Part shown: positions 33,776 to 44,283 of the stretch, one piece after another
Numbering within the stretch: the stretch's first letter is position 1
How the letters are laid out: each line of letters opens with the position of its first letter
Source of the DNA: Pectinophora gossypiella
Lineage: Eukaryota; Arthropoda; Insecta; Lepidoptera; Gelechiidae
Reading direction: 5' to 3'
DNA: 64,000 nucleotides
Assembly: GCF_024362695.1 (NCBI RefSeq)
Contig: NC_065406.1
Coordinates: forward strand, 17,646,545-17,710,544
The notes under the pieces: generated by a model
Database searches by the model: none
The model's input: the letters and a program-made list of their open reading frames with translations, nothing else
Told to the model about the DNA's origin: nothing
Translations under genes and position numbers: made by a program

Positions 33776-33790
33776 AAAAGGGGGAGGAAC
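33776..33790 (+). other. Inner element polypurine tract
   Basis: aaaagggggaggaac directly abuts the 3' LTR start and is the expected plus-strand primer site. Confidence 0.85.
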
Positions 33791-33996
33791 TGTCATATTT
33801 TACGTCATGCAACACTGACAGCTAATGTCATTGTCAAATGTTATTCCTCTCTCTCTCTATTGTCAACTGCACTAGGCATGGCACATTAATTTCCTATTGT
33901 TTTTACAATCAAAATAAATCCGTGTAATCATGTGAAATTACGTTTCCATTATAACGCTCCCTCCCTGCGGCTTCACCGCTCTACACAACTACAACA
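33791..33996 (+). repeat. Inner element 3' LTR
   Basis: Identical by reading to the 5' LTR at 29413-29618. One frame runs through its 3' part and on into the outer pol remainder without a stop. Confidence 0.95.
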
Positions 33997-34001
33997 TAAC
34001 T

Positions 34002-35497
34002 ATAGTGCTACCGAAAGGGAGGCGTTAGCAGTTGTGTACGCGGTTGAAAAATTTGAACCATATTTAGGTAGTAGACCATTCACCGTCGTAACCGATCACG
34101 CTTCACTTAGGTGGTTCATGAACTTGGAGAATCCTACGGGACGCTTAGCTCGTTGGGGTTGTAGGTTATCCCAATTTAATTTTACAATCGAGCATAGGAA
34201 AGGGAAGGATAATGTCGTCCCTGATGCCCTCTCACGATTGCTGCATGTGGATGCCATCGATGCTCCAAATGCAGGAACCGGTGATGAGTGGTATGATAAG
34301 GTTTATTCTGGTTGTACGGCTTATCCTAAAAATTATCCCAATTATCGCGTCGAAAATGGTACTCTTCTACGATACAGCAAGGGTAAGTATGCCCTGACTC
34401 AGGAGTTTGATTGGAAGATTGTTGTGCCAAGGTCAAACCGTCTGCAGGTCATGTCCGAAAACCACGAACCACCGACCTCGGCACACCTCGGAGTGTTTAA
34501 AACGCACCGTAGGTTGTGTTTGAGGTATTTCTGGCCAGGAATGTACCGCGACGTGCTTGATTTTGTCAACAAATGCCGTATTTGTTCCGCTTATAAGCAC
34601 AGGACCAAACTCACTCCTGGGATCATGGGTCAGCCTAAGCAGTGTTATAGGCCGTTTCAAGCTGTATCCGTAGATTTGGTAGGACCTCTTCCACGATCAC
34701 GTTCGGGTTATATGCACCTTTTAGTAGTAACATGCTGTTTTTCAAAGTACACCATGTTATTTCCACTTCGTCGAGCGACTAGTGCTGCAGTAGCTAAAAA
34801 CTTTGAGAATTATGTGCTTCTAGCTCACGGGATTCCTGAAACCGTAATTACCGACAATGGGGTTCAATTCACGGGATCAGAATTCAGTGGCCTTCTCAAG
34901 AAGTACAATATTCCACGAGTTCACTACGGGCCTAGGTATACGCCACAGATTAACATGGTGGAAAGGTACAACAAAACAGTCATGACAGCTGTTTCGTCTT
35001 ATGTAGCTGACGATCATAGGGCATGGGATCTCAATTTATTTAAGGTGCAGTTTGCATTAAATAGTGCGGTGAACGAAACCACTGGTTTTAGTCCATTCTT
35101 TTTAGTCCATGGCCGGGAACCAATTATTAACGGTTCTTTTTATAAAGATGACAATAGGGAATACGAGGTCTCTATGCCAAGGGACGAGTATGCGGGTGAA
35201 TTTGGGGTCCTTCGGGATATTTTTAATAAGGTTCGAGTTAATATCGAGAAGGCTCACACGACGAACGCGAAGTACTACAACCTGCGACGCCGTAACGTTA
35301 ATACTTTGCGCGAAGGTCAAGTAGTGTGGCGGAAAACGTACGTACAGAGTGACGCCGCTAATTTTAGAGCCTCGAAACTTGCCCCAAAATACGAGCAGTG
35401 CGTAATTAAAAAGGTATTATCACCCTTGGTATACGAATTGGTCTCATTTAGTGGCAAGAACTTAGGTTCTTGGCATATAAAGGATTTAAAAATTTAA
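34002..35497 (+). pseudogene. pol: Outer element Pol, 3' part (rest of RNase H, integrase)
   Basis: This continues the pol frame on the far side of the inner element. The insertion plus duplication is 4589 bp and shifts the frame number by exactly the amount that keeps the two halves in one original frame. It begins in RNase H (motif ATEREALAVVYAVEKF, then VVTDHASLRWF). The integrase has an HHCC finger (His residues near 34460-34490, Cys in CRICSAYK) and a DDE core with VDLVGPLP near 34668, ITDNGVQF near 34850 and the catalytic Glu in NMVERYNK near 34955. It ends with TAA at 35495. No other break was seen. Confidence 0.9.
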
Positions 35498-36464
35498 TTT
35501 ACAAATTGCCCCGTGTTCCCCTAGTCATATTTCTTTTAAAACAAATTTTTCCGGTTTGGATCTTTGTTTTTGGCTCAAATTTAAATTTACGTTTATAAAG
35601 AAAGTTACATAAATTATGTCTTTCTTGGTTAGCTTTAATAACATTTTGTTTTTAGAAATATAAAACTTTGGTGTGTTTACTTGTGTCGTAAGTGGCCTAG
35701 TAACATCCTTTTTATAACAAACACGTTTTTATGTAGTTAAAGACTATTAATTAAGTCTTTTGATTTTAAAATAACTACATTTACCATTAAATGTTTTATG
35801 TTATATGTTTTTTTTAGTGTGTTTATGGTGCGCTGATAAGGCCCATACACACTAGCGTTTGCAACGCGCGTTTTTATGAACGCTCAATATAGCGTTTTTA
35901 TGTTTTTTTTGTATAGGCGATTATAGCCAACGATTTAAAATAGTTTTTACGTTGCTCGTGTCAACATTAATTTTTTTTTTAGGCTTTATAGTAGCCGTTG
36001 CAAATTAAGTTTAGATAGACCTTATTAGGTTACTCTTTGATTTTTTTTCCCTTTTCGACGGAGCGGGTAGTGACTCCTTAAATAAGCCTCTAACAACTGT
36101 TGTTTTGTTTTTTGTCTTTGTCTTTAGAATTGGGGTATCGAGTGACACTAAGATAGTCGTCAGCTCAACAGGGTTATGAATGTGGGTAACACCCAGTGAA
36201 ATGGATACTGGGTGCTACTTTATGAAAGAAGTGAAAGGTGATCAATGAATGGTGATGAATAACAGGTCGGGGTAATTGTTGTGCTTAGGGTTGTGCTGTT
36301 TAGATGTTGGTGTTTGTGCTTCGTTACGTTTTTTTTTATAAATTGTTGTTGTCTCGTCTTCTGTGACAGATTTTTTTTAAATTTGATAAAATTTAGACTG
36401 GTTGTGCGCTCCAGGCTCTATGGCTGAGGGCAGCCGTGTTTCTCACCCAGTTCGAAACCTCTCG
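35498..36464 (+). other. Outer element 3' untranslated region
   Basis: About 970 bases between pol and the 3' LTR with no env-like frame. A short hairpin (cacccagt ... actgggtg) lies at about 36191-36215. T-rich runs are frequent. Confidence 0.6.
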
Positions 36465-36479
36465 TGGGTAGGGGGGTAT
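36465..36479 (+). other. Outer element polypurine tract
   Basis: tgggtaggggggtat precedes the 3' LTR start at 36480 and is a plausible, slightly degenerate plus-strand primer site. Confidence 0.65.
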
Positions 36480-38029
36480 TGTAACGAAGCATTTCGGACC
36501 AACGAGCCTTGTAGCGACATCTTGTGGTTTCTGGCGATATATCGTTGTTTTATATTTTACCCGCAGAAAATCACAGATGGCGCTGCAGGGTTATCGATGG
36601 GCCCGAACATTTTTATAATTTTCTTTTGTTCTAAATTATATATTAAAATTATCTGCAACATTTATTTTTGATATATTATAATTATATTGTTTAAATTTTG
36701 GGATCAAACAAGTCGATCGATTGTTGTCGTTGATTCGGCGAATTTATGGTTTGGTAGATTTTTTCTAGTTTGGCAATATTGTGGGTTCGTGTGTCAGACT
36801 GACAGCTGGCTGAGCTGAGACACAGGTTATGGAAAGTGGGGACGTCGCGAGAGCGCCGGAGACTCCACTGCCGTAACAATAATGTGGGCAAATTAAAAGC
36901 CACGATTTATCGGCGACATCAAGAGCCGATGTCTCGATTTAAATAAATAACTTAACCGAGATGGTGAGTCCTCGCAATTCTTCGTGCATATTTTTGCACC
37001 AACTTTGTGATAACCTCGAGGTCCTTGTTTTCAGCAACATCACTGAAATCCCATCGCCTAAGGTCCAGTGGGTGGGTTTAGGTTTCATCCGAGCGATGCC
37101 CAACTATCCCGGATGAACCTGTAAGTTATTTTCTTTGTTTTACACTCGTGAGTTGCATTGCCACGCTGTCAGCTGAACCACATGCTAATCATTGCCATTC
37201 CTTGTTGCAGATGGGGTTTAATTGTTTAAAGTTTTAAAGTTTTTAAAGTCCTTTTTTCTTTAAAGTTTTAACGTTTTAATTTTCTAACGTTTTGCAAGTC
37301 TTAATGTAAGAAGAAGTAGATGATTGGATCAGACTATTTCAACAATGTTTTGTGAATGAAGATTCCTACTGTTTTCTTCTGCGTTTGCAAGTTATTTCAA
37401 GCTTCTTGACGGCGGAGCTTGCCTTGGTTGTTTGCACGTCGAAGCTTTCCTTTGTGCGGCGCGCATGTGGATGTGCCGCGCCTCTTCTTTTGTCAACACT
37501 CCGGATAAGGCCCGGTGAAGGACTGCGAGGTTGACCGGTGGACGTGCAGCCCGCCAGCTGCGTAACAGTTGGCCCGCTGCGCCGCCATCGTCCAGCACGC
37601 CCTGGCCTGAGCCGGCCTCAACTCATCACCTGTACGGTATTCCGGAACGCCTCAGGTAGGCCTGATAGTCGGAGGTCCTCGAGTAAGTGAGGTGCCTACA
37701 GGTGTACGGACAGTGTTTTTAAATATAGTGATATCCCATGGTTGTTACGGAGTGGCAATTAACCTGACGGACCAAAGCGCGACCTGTCTCCCTCCATAGG
37801 GTGTTCACCTACCTATGGTTGTACTTGTTAATTAAATGTTATAAGAATATACATTGTACGGATTCAAAGGGAGTTTTCTTTGTCTCATGCTCACCGGTCT
37901 ATAACATCTAGCTGTGCCCTTCAGGTAAACACCACTTTATAAATTTTCTGAAACATATATGTAACTTTCATCATACCATTTCCTATTATACCTTTACTTT
38001 TATATAGGTAGCAAAAATCTAGTGTTTCA
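36480..38029 (+). repeat. Outer element 3' LTR
   Basis: 1550 bp. Positions 36480 to about 37718 match the 5' LTR by eye. Thereafter about 290 bases are only partly alignable to the corresponding about 100 bases of the 5' LTR, until the shared end aaaaatctagtgtttca. Confidence 0.92.
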
Positions 38030-38180
38030 CTGGTCCTACGAGCCTGTCACAGGTTTTTTTAGACGTGACTTATTGTAGATTTTCCGCAGATGGCATAAAC
38101 TACTTGGCCGGACAAATGGGGAGCACTGAGTGCTCTTATCCGGTGAGGTCACAGTTCTTTCCCCTCTATCAACCGGAGGG
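38030..38180 (+). repeat. Dispersed repeat H, copy 3
   Basis: The plus-strand orientation contains gacgtgacttattgtagatt and aactacttggccggacaaat. This is the reverse orientation of the copy that abuts the 5' LTR. It begins with the ctgg target duplication of the LTR element. Confidence 0.7.
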
Positions 38181-38387
38181 GCTATTACTACCTATGTTTT
38201 GTTAGTGGTCCCTGTGGCCCTCCTAATGCTACTCCATAGTCCATCACTGGCTACATCAATATCATAGTTCCTTCTAAGAATCAAGCCGGCAGTGTAGGTA
38301 CCTGGTATGCGGTTATAGTAGTGATGTTTTCCTTATACTGGTACGATCAATTATGTAGAATTACGTATGTTATATTGTATGTCTGTG

Positions 38388-38750
38388 GAGCCGTGGTAGC
38401 CCAGTTGGTAGAACGCTTGCCTCTGACTTCGAGGTCCCAGGTTCGAAACCAGTACAGGCGTAAACCAATGATTGTCGAATTTGTTTTCGAATTCATGCTT
38501 GGATCATAAATAGTTAACACGTGCTCAGCGGTGAAGGAAAACACATTTTTGGAGGTATGTGACCTAACCTATATTGGGCTGGTTTTCCCTTCGCGGTAAG
38601 AAGGTCAGACAGGCAGCCGCTTCTGTAAAAAACCGGACCTGTTAAATCTTCAGGTTAGGTAGGCGGACTCTGTGAAAAATGGGATAATGGTAGGGGGGTC
38701 CATTAGGGATTACGGGCGTGAGTTTATGTATGTATGTATGTATGTATGTG
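38388..38750 (+). repeat. SINE family D, full-length copy
   Basis: The tRNA-like head contains tggtagcccagttggtagaa (A box) and caggttcgaaaccag (B box). The body includes gacctaacctatattgggct and cttcaggttaggtaggcgga. The end is a (TGTA)n array at about 38726-38750. Fragments of the body occur near 13975, 39471, 47831 and 62184. Confidence 0.85.
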
Positions 38751-39437
38751 GTAGGGGGACGATGACGTATGTTATGTTGTGTGAGCAATAGCTTCTATGC
38801 TGTTCTGGGAGCAAATAAAAAACATAAAACACGTTCAGCTGCTTGTCTTCCCGGGTAGGTATGTCGTAAAATCTGACAGAGGGACTGTGTCCTTTCTAAC
38901 ATGATGGACAAATGTTTTGGGCGATAAGCGGATCCCTTAAACTTATTTTAAGTTATACCTTTAATTTTCATATCCACCGAAAAGGAAAGAGACGAATCGA
39001 CAGGCATAAAATTTATCGAACATACGTTATTATTTTAAGCAGAAATTCAAACAACCGTCTAAAAATTTTACATTGGCCAACAACCCGACAGAATTACGTC
39101 GGCAGCAAACGGGTTGCATATCAGCGAGATGCCTATTTGATTCAATCATTTTATAATTAACATTTGTCAATCACCCGTCCCTTTCCTTTTTGGTGGATAA
39201 GAAAATTAGGATGTGTTTGCAGGAATCAGGGCCCATATTTTACTTATCACAGTTACAGTATAAACATTTATTTACGCATTTGGTCTGACCTTTAGAAATC
39301 CGTTCTATGTTTTATGACTTCTGACAAACACATAAGTCCGGTGAACTTTTAAATCGTTTGTCATGTTCTACGCTTTTGAACTTTAAAATTGCCTCGATTA
39401 AGCACAAAAGTTAATACCTATGTCTGGCATTGTTATG
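38751..39437. other. Non-coding stretch
   Basis: No gene or recognisable repeat. Confidence 0.4.
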
Positions 39438-39470
39438 TATATATATGTATATATATATATATATATATAT
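39438..39470. repeat. (TA)n microsatellite
   Basis: Uninterrupted or nearly uninterrupted tatata run directly before a SINE D fragment. Confidence 0.9.
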
Positions 39471-39690
39471 AATCTCCCTAGCGTTATTCCGTGTTCACAG
39501 GGACTGCTTACCTAACCTGAAGATTAGGCAGGTCCGGTTTATTTACGGAAGCGACTGTCTGTCTGACCTTCCAACCCGAGGGAGAAACTGGCCAAATACA
39601 GGTTAGGTGATATACATCTACAACGCATTTCTCGGTTATGTGGGTTTCATCACAATGTTTTCCTTTATCGTTGAACACGTGAAAATAATA
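39471..39690 (-). repeat. SINE family D fragment
   Basis: The minus-strand copy contains cctaatcttcaggttaggta and gtgaacacggaataacgcta. It abuts the (TA)n tract, a likely target or tail. Confidence 0.75.
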
Positions 39691-40662
39691 TAATATATGA
39701 TCCAAACATGATATTGAGGAAAAAAATTAGAAGCTCAATGTAGGCGGCAGCACTGTTGAATGTTCGAATCAAATCAAATTCGTGATAAATTGCTGCAAAA
39801 TGTGAAGAAACGTGGAGTGTATCCCGTCTGAAGGATGAGTTATGAAAAAAAGCCACCAATTGGAAAAGAAGTTTTGATTGAAAATACATTTTTCTACCTT
39901 TTCTTCTTTCTCATATTTAGGGAATAAAAATATAACACTATGATTTTGCAGTTAAACACTGCGCATAGGGTTATACTATAATAATACCTATAACCAAAAC
40001 AATATGTTTGTTTGAAATGTCAAAATTAAAGAACACTCAACAGTAGCGATACCTGATGGGAGAAATAGACAGTTTTTATACTCATTTGAAAATCATGGTT
40101 AAGGCCCGAGCTGGGATTCATACCTGCGATCTCGCACTGAGAGTCAAGCGTTCTTCCAACTAGGCTACCACACACTGCAGAACATTCCGTCATTACTAAA
40201 CTGTAGATATTATGATGATATAAGTCCATTATTTGCCTAAAGCTATACTTAATGCTACTAAAAGTCGAACGAAGATCTTCCAATAATCCCCCTATCACCG
40301 CAACACAGTAGCACAAGGAATACTACTGTTTGCTTAAGCTATCGATCTGAAATAGAGTTCACCTCAGCTGACCCACTTATTGGAGTCCAGGGACAAATGC
40401 ACGGGAGTAAATATTTAATCGAGGCTTATAAATGAACCGCGGCTCGGAAATACAGTTTACTTACTATAATTATCGGTTGGTAGTCTAAAGTTGAAAGTAA
40501 CAGTGGCTAAGAGGCTATTATAAAGCCTTTGTTTGGCTGTGGGTGTCTAATAAATAAAGTAAAATCTTTGTGTTTGAATTTGGAATAATTCGATTCCATC
40601 ATAACGAGGTGACAAGATTCGCCAATCTGTGCAATTTTCAAATATATTCCTTATTTGTATAC
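39691..40662. other. Non-coding stretch with a tRNA-like SINE head
   Basis: A minus-strand family D head lies at about 40080-40175 (tggtagcctagttggaagaa, then caggtatgaatcccagc, a decayed B box). No gene is seen in the rest. Confidence 0.5.
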
Positions 40663-40908
40663 TGCCGCAGTGGAGAAGCGAGGTAGAGTATGCTCGACAT
40701 CCCCTCCCGCTGATTGAGGGGGATGATTCCGACCATGATTCTGAGTTAATATCAAGTGAAATTTTTCGTCGCAAAATTAATGTATTTTTTTGTGTTTTTA
40801 ATTACGTATTTTCAATTCTATACTTTGGCTATAAAAAAACCGCTTGATATTAACTCACAATAATGAGCTGAATAATCCCCCTCAGTATTTGTTACGATTC
40901 AAAATTGG
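40663..40908. mobile_element. MITE family 2, copy 1, joined to a SINE B fragment
   Basis: The inverted arms start gggggatgattccgaccatg (about 40718) and end near gctgaataatcccctcag (about 40895). The 50 bases just before (gcagtggagaagcgaggtag, then ccctcccgctgattgagg) are a decayed piece of SINE B in plus orientation. Confidence 0.65.
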
Positions 40909-41159
40909 CTTACAAAGTTAGCGCTTTTTGAACGTCAAAAATTAAATTACATATTATGTAACTAGCTGTAAAACTACTACCACATCGGAATCTGTAACGC
41001 TGAGGGAAAGACGTGGCTAGAAAACCTCCCAGCACAGGGCCTTAGTCCTACTGTTTCATGTTTTCCTTTCTTTTTTTAAATCCAGTTTGTTACGATGTTA
41101 CGTAGACCCTGTACAAGTACATACAAGTAACCATTCAACTAGATAGTGTCCGTTCCATA

Positions 41160-41262
41160 CTTTTGCGATAGAAAATTCCGCTTGATATCAACTCTGAATC
41201 ATGGTCTGAATCATCCCTCAAAGTTTTTCGTTACGATGTCACTTACACCCTGTATATTTTAT
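41160..41262. mobile_element. MITE family 2, half copy
   Basis: Only the right arm is present: cgcttgatatcaactctgaa, tcatggtctgaatcatccct and gttacgatgtcacttacacc, ending ctgtata. The opposing arm is missing. Confidence 0.7.
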
Positions 41263-41594
41263 AATATGACATTTTTTTTATAAAAATTAAGTTTGCGTAC
41301 CTATTACCACAATCATACTTGGTAAGTGAAGATTTGGTTTATTTTAGTCCTTTTCTTGCACCATGTCCTATTTGTTTTAATCTTAGCCAATCTTGATAAG
41401 TACTAAAATCAAACGATTATATGTGATAGATGTCATAAAAGATTTAACGCTTCTATGGGTTTGTCATTATCATACTTATTATATAGTACACGGCTTATTT
41501 TATGTCTCCAAGCTAAGTTCTGTGTCTCTATGTATTTACGATAAATGCCCTATTAGAGGGCAATATATCATTACGTAAATGGCATATTAACTAA
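41263..41594. other. Non-coding AT-rich stretch
   Basis: No gene or recognised repeat. Confidence 0.4.
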
Positions 41595-41670
41595 ATTACT
41601 TATCCCTACTAATATTATAAATTCGAAAGTAACTCTGTCTGTCTGCTACCTTTTTACGCATAAACTACTG

Positions 41671-41715
41671 AACCGATTGAAATGGAATTCGGTATGGATT
41701 CCATTTCAATCGGTT
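41671..41715. repeat. Perfect 18-bp inverted repeat at the SINE junction
   Basis: aaccgattgaaatggaat (41671-41688) and its exact reverse complement (41698-41715) are separated by 9 bases. Only the first arm belongs to the expected repeat Q sequence. Confidence 0.85.
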
Positions 41716-41726
41716 CCATTTCAATT

Positions 41727-42028
41727 GAGGAGCTCGGTGGCGCAGCGGTTAACGCGCTCGGTCTGCGATTGTTGAAGTAAAGCAACTTTCGCAAAGGCCG
41801 GTCATAGGATGGGTGACCACAAAAATAAAAAATAAAAGTTTTCATCTCGAGCTCCTCCGTGCTTCGGAAAGCACGTTAAGCCGTTGGTCCCGGCTGCATT
41901 AGCAGTCGTTAATAACCATCAATCCGCACTGGGCCCGCGTGATTGTTTAAGGCCCGATCTCCCTATCCATCCATAGGGAAGGTCCGTGCCCCAGCAGTGG
42001 GGACGTTAATGGGCTGATGATGATGATA
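41727..42028 (+). repeat. SINE family C, full-length copy
   Basis: The head is gaggagctcggtggcgcagc followed by a region ending in gtcataggatgggtgacc. The body shares gtgcttcggaaagcacgtta and gccgttggtcccggctgc with families A and B. The end is ccccagcagtggggacgtta and a gatgat repeat. A second copy is at 60338-60628. Confidence 0.8.
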
Positions 42029-42170
42029 GTTTGAGAATCAGAATAGAACTCAGGATAGTTTTAAATTCGAAATCGTCCCTTTAGGGGATAAAAAGAGAGT
42101 GGATAAGAACATGTCGCGCGCGATAATTAAAGTCCACGCGGATGAAGTTGCAGGCAGAAAACTAGTCAAG

Positions 42171-43041
42171 TAGGTATAAATAACACGACAAATGGCTAGG
42201 AAAATAATAGTAACTTAATATTTATAATAACTACTTAAATTGTCTGGCTATCGTTTACGACTATTATAAACATTTAAATATATCTTTTAGAAATTCTATT
42301 TGCATGGATACTGACACCACATCTCTTGCTTCCTTCACATCCATCATACACCCACGCCGGTTCAGATAGATAATACTAAACCGAAAATCAGCTGAATCAA
42401 ACCTGCAATATCTTTACTGAACAAAGTACAGTCTCACGAAGTGATTTCGACAATGTCCCCATCGGGAATCGTGAGCCCTACACTCTATCTAGTCTACCGC
42501 CGCCTCTATGGTCTATAGAGGCGGTTATGTAATAAATAAACTAAAATATTATAATGTTCTAATATAACTGTCTCGCACAATGTAAACAATGATAAACAGT
42601 AGACAGAACGGGTCACCCATTAGCCGGTATCCTGCTATTGTGATAAGTTAATTGTTCTAAAACAAACAAATTGTTTTAATCGTACAGACAATTATAGTTT
42701 GACGTCAAACGCCAGAGATTCGAGGTATTAATCTCTTTAGTCAATTCCCGTGAATTACTACTACCTATTAAGTACAAATTCAAAAACACCTAATGAACTA
42801 GAGTTTTCAAAATATAAGGAGATCCGCTTTTTGGCGTTGACCTAAATTTGCTTAAATAAAGTTATAAAGGCTATTTGTCAATGAGAAACGTGCACCAACC
42901 GTTCAAGCAATACGTACTTAGTGAGTGATCGTAGTGCTTGTGAGTAGGTAACTCAACCAAACCATTCCCATTTCGTTGGAAATAATCACATACTGAATTA
43001 AGTATTGAGAAGATATTTATTTTTAATATCATCTAACTAAT
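42171..43041. other. Non-coding stretch with a SINE B head fragment
   Basis: A decayed minus-strand SINE B head lies at about 42417-42510 (gcgatttcgacaatgtccccatcggg region on the plus strand). No genes are seen. Confidence 0.45.
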
Positions 43042-43420
43042 TTAAGAGCCACGCTCTTGTCGGTGTAGCATTCTCCATTCTTGTCTATCAAAGACCAATT
43101 CCTTTACTTCCTTATAAGAAACGACGTTCGCTTTCTCTTTAATCTGTTCCATGTAAGCTCTTCTTGGTCTTCCCCTTCCTCTCTTTTCTTGTAGCTTCCC
43201 TCCTATGATGTTTTTAATAAATTCGTGGTGTCTTATTAAGTGTCCAATCATCTTGCCTCTTCTGTCCACAATATTTGCCTCTTTTCCCTTAGTACTCTTA
43301 CTAGCACTTCTTCCTTAATAACTCTTTCAGTCCAACTTATTCTTTCCATCCTGCTCGAACACCACATTTCAAAGGCCTCGAGTCTCTCTCTGTCATTTTT
43401 AATATACATGATTTATTGTG
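43042..43420 (-). pseudogene. LINE RT C-terminal fragment with a frameshift
   Basis: On the minus strand a frame with RLEAFEMWCSSRMERISWT (about 43310-43400) runs to about 43265. A frameshift then leads into a second frame with GHLIRHHEFIKNIIGGK, GRGRPRRAYMEQIKEK and HRQERGS before the stop at 43042. These motifs are typical of the C-terminal end of lepidopteran LINE endonuclease/reverse transcriptases. The catalytic domain is absent. It is related to the shorter ends at 19541 and 62395. Confidence 0.8.
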
Positions 43421-43500
43421 GATTTGCCTCAGACGACATTAACTACTTGGCCGGGCAATTGGGAACCGCTGAGGGCTCTCGTCCGATAATTTGTAGCCAC
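43421..43500 (+). repeat. Dispersed repeat H, copy 4
   Basis: Contains attgtggatttgcctcagac and attaactacttggccgggca. Confidence 0.65.
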
Positions 43501-43871
43501 TTTATGGCGTCTTAAAAAAATTAACTGTATTGACCGCACAGTACAATACTTATCAAGCTATATCTACTGAATATTGATTAAAATAATTATGTTTTTTATT
43601 GTGTTAAATTAACCAAATTCGCACCGGCTTCGTCGAGGTCACCAGATACTGGTTCCGCCGACAATTCTTCAAACTGGTTCCAAAATCTTTTTCCGCAAAA
43701 AATACAAAAAGGTGCTTACTTTGTTTTTTAGCATATTTTATTGGTGTTTTGATTTTGGATTTGGAACAGGTATTTTCAAATTAAAATTAATTGTTATGAA
43801 TATTCCCGTCTCTACGCTAAAAAAGAATCATCACTAGGTATCTGACTTTTCCTCCTTCGATTCATTTATTA
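43501..43871. other. Non-coding stretch
   Basis: No gene or recognised repeat. Confidence 0.4.
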
Positions 43872-44008
43872 TAAACATAAACATAAATAGCCTAAGTATA
43901 TACGTTCCACTGCCAGCAGTGCCCAGGCATAGGTCTCCACTCAATCAACTGGAGGGGGTATGGAGCATATTCCACCACGCTGCTCCAGTGCGGGTTGGTG
44001 GAGGCATA
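43872..44008 (-). repeat. SINE family B 3' half with internal duplication
   Basis: Contains gtatggagcatattccacca and atcaactggaggggg in plus-strand reading. The agcagtg motif is partly duplicated (gccagcagtgcccaggc), unlike the other copies. Confidence 0.7.
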
Positions 44009-44095
44009 ACTTTCTTTTATTATAATTTCGTGTAAAATTCATTAAAAATAATGACAAATTGGATTAAAGTCGTAGATAGACTGTAAGTACGCAGC

Positions 44096-44283
44096 TAGCC
44101 TGCGTTTCCATTGACGCGGAGCTGTGCGGAGAGGAGCGGAAATGTGCAGGAATCGACCAATCACTGTGAGGGAGAGAGTGACAGAGCGTCTTCGTTTTTC
44201 GCTCTCTCGAACGCTGTGATTGGTCAAATCCGCACATCTCCGCTCTTCTCCGCCCAACTCCGAGTCAGTGGAAACCCGGCCAA
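44096..44283. mobile_element. Palindromic MITE, family 3
   Basis: Left arm: gtttccattgacgcggagct, then gaggagcggaaatgtgcagg and gaccaatcactgtgaggg. Right arm: the inverted equivalent, ending gactcggagttgggcggag when read on the minus strand and tggaaacccggcc on the plus. The arms are about 85 bases with scattered mismatches and almost no loop. It has no coding capacity. Confidence 0.8.

Larger units (their letters stand above)
29413..33996 (+). mobile_element. Inner Mag-like Ty3/Gypsy retrotransposon, complete and young
   Basis: The element is 4584 bp with two 206-bp LTRs (29413-29618 and 33791-33996) that I read as identical base for base, starting TGTCATATTT and ending CTACAACA. It has a 5-bp duplication taact, a PBS, one uninterrupted Gag-Pol frame and a purine-rich tract before the 3' LTR. 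Identical LTRs and an intact frame indicate a very recent insertion and possible present activity. The short LTRs, single ORF and RNase H wording resemble the Mag / K02A2.6-like lineage known from Bombyx and nematodes. Confidence 0.95.
23639..38029 (+). mobile_element. Outer Ty3/Gypsy LTR retrotransposon, interrupted by two insertions
   Basis: The element is bounded by long LTRs starting TGTAACGAAG and ending TTTCA, with a 4-bp duplication ctgg at 23635-23638 and 38030-38033. Order: 5' LTR, PBS, about 1 kb leader, gag, pol in the -1 frame (protease, RT, RNase H, integrase), about 1 kb untranslated region, PPT, 3' LTR. The domain order with integrase last marks Ty3/Gypsy. No env frame is seen. 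A Mag-like element (29413..33996) splits pol and a retroposon (23995..24423) splits the 5' LTR. Without these two insertions and their duplications the element would be about 9.4 kb. The fine clade is not resolved. Confidence 0.92.
41595..42170 (+). repeat. Lepidopteran dispersed repeat Q split by a SINE
   Basis: The left part contains cctactaatattataaattc, aactctgtctgtctgctacc and actactgaaccgattga. The right part (about 42029-42170) continues gatagtttgagaatcagaat, ccctttaggggataaaaaga and gtccacgcggatgaagttgc. These belong to one very common lepidopteran repeat, interrupted here by SINE C at 41727-42028. A novel inverted duplication lies at the left junction. Confidence 0.7.

Noticed and set aside
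35498..36464. Possible env gene in the outer element
   Set aside because: No open frame of useful length and no signal or fusion features; the stretch is untranslated.
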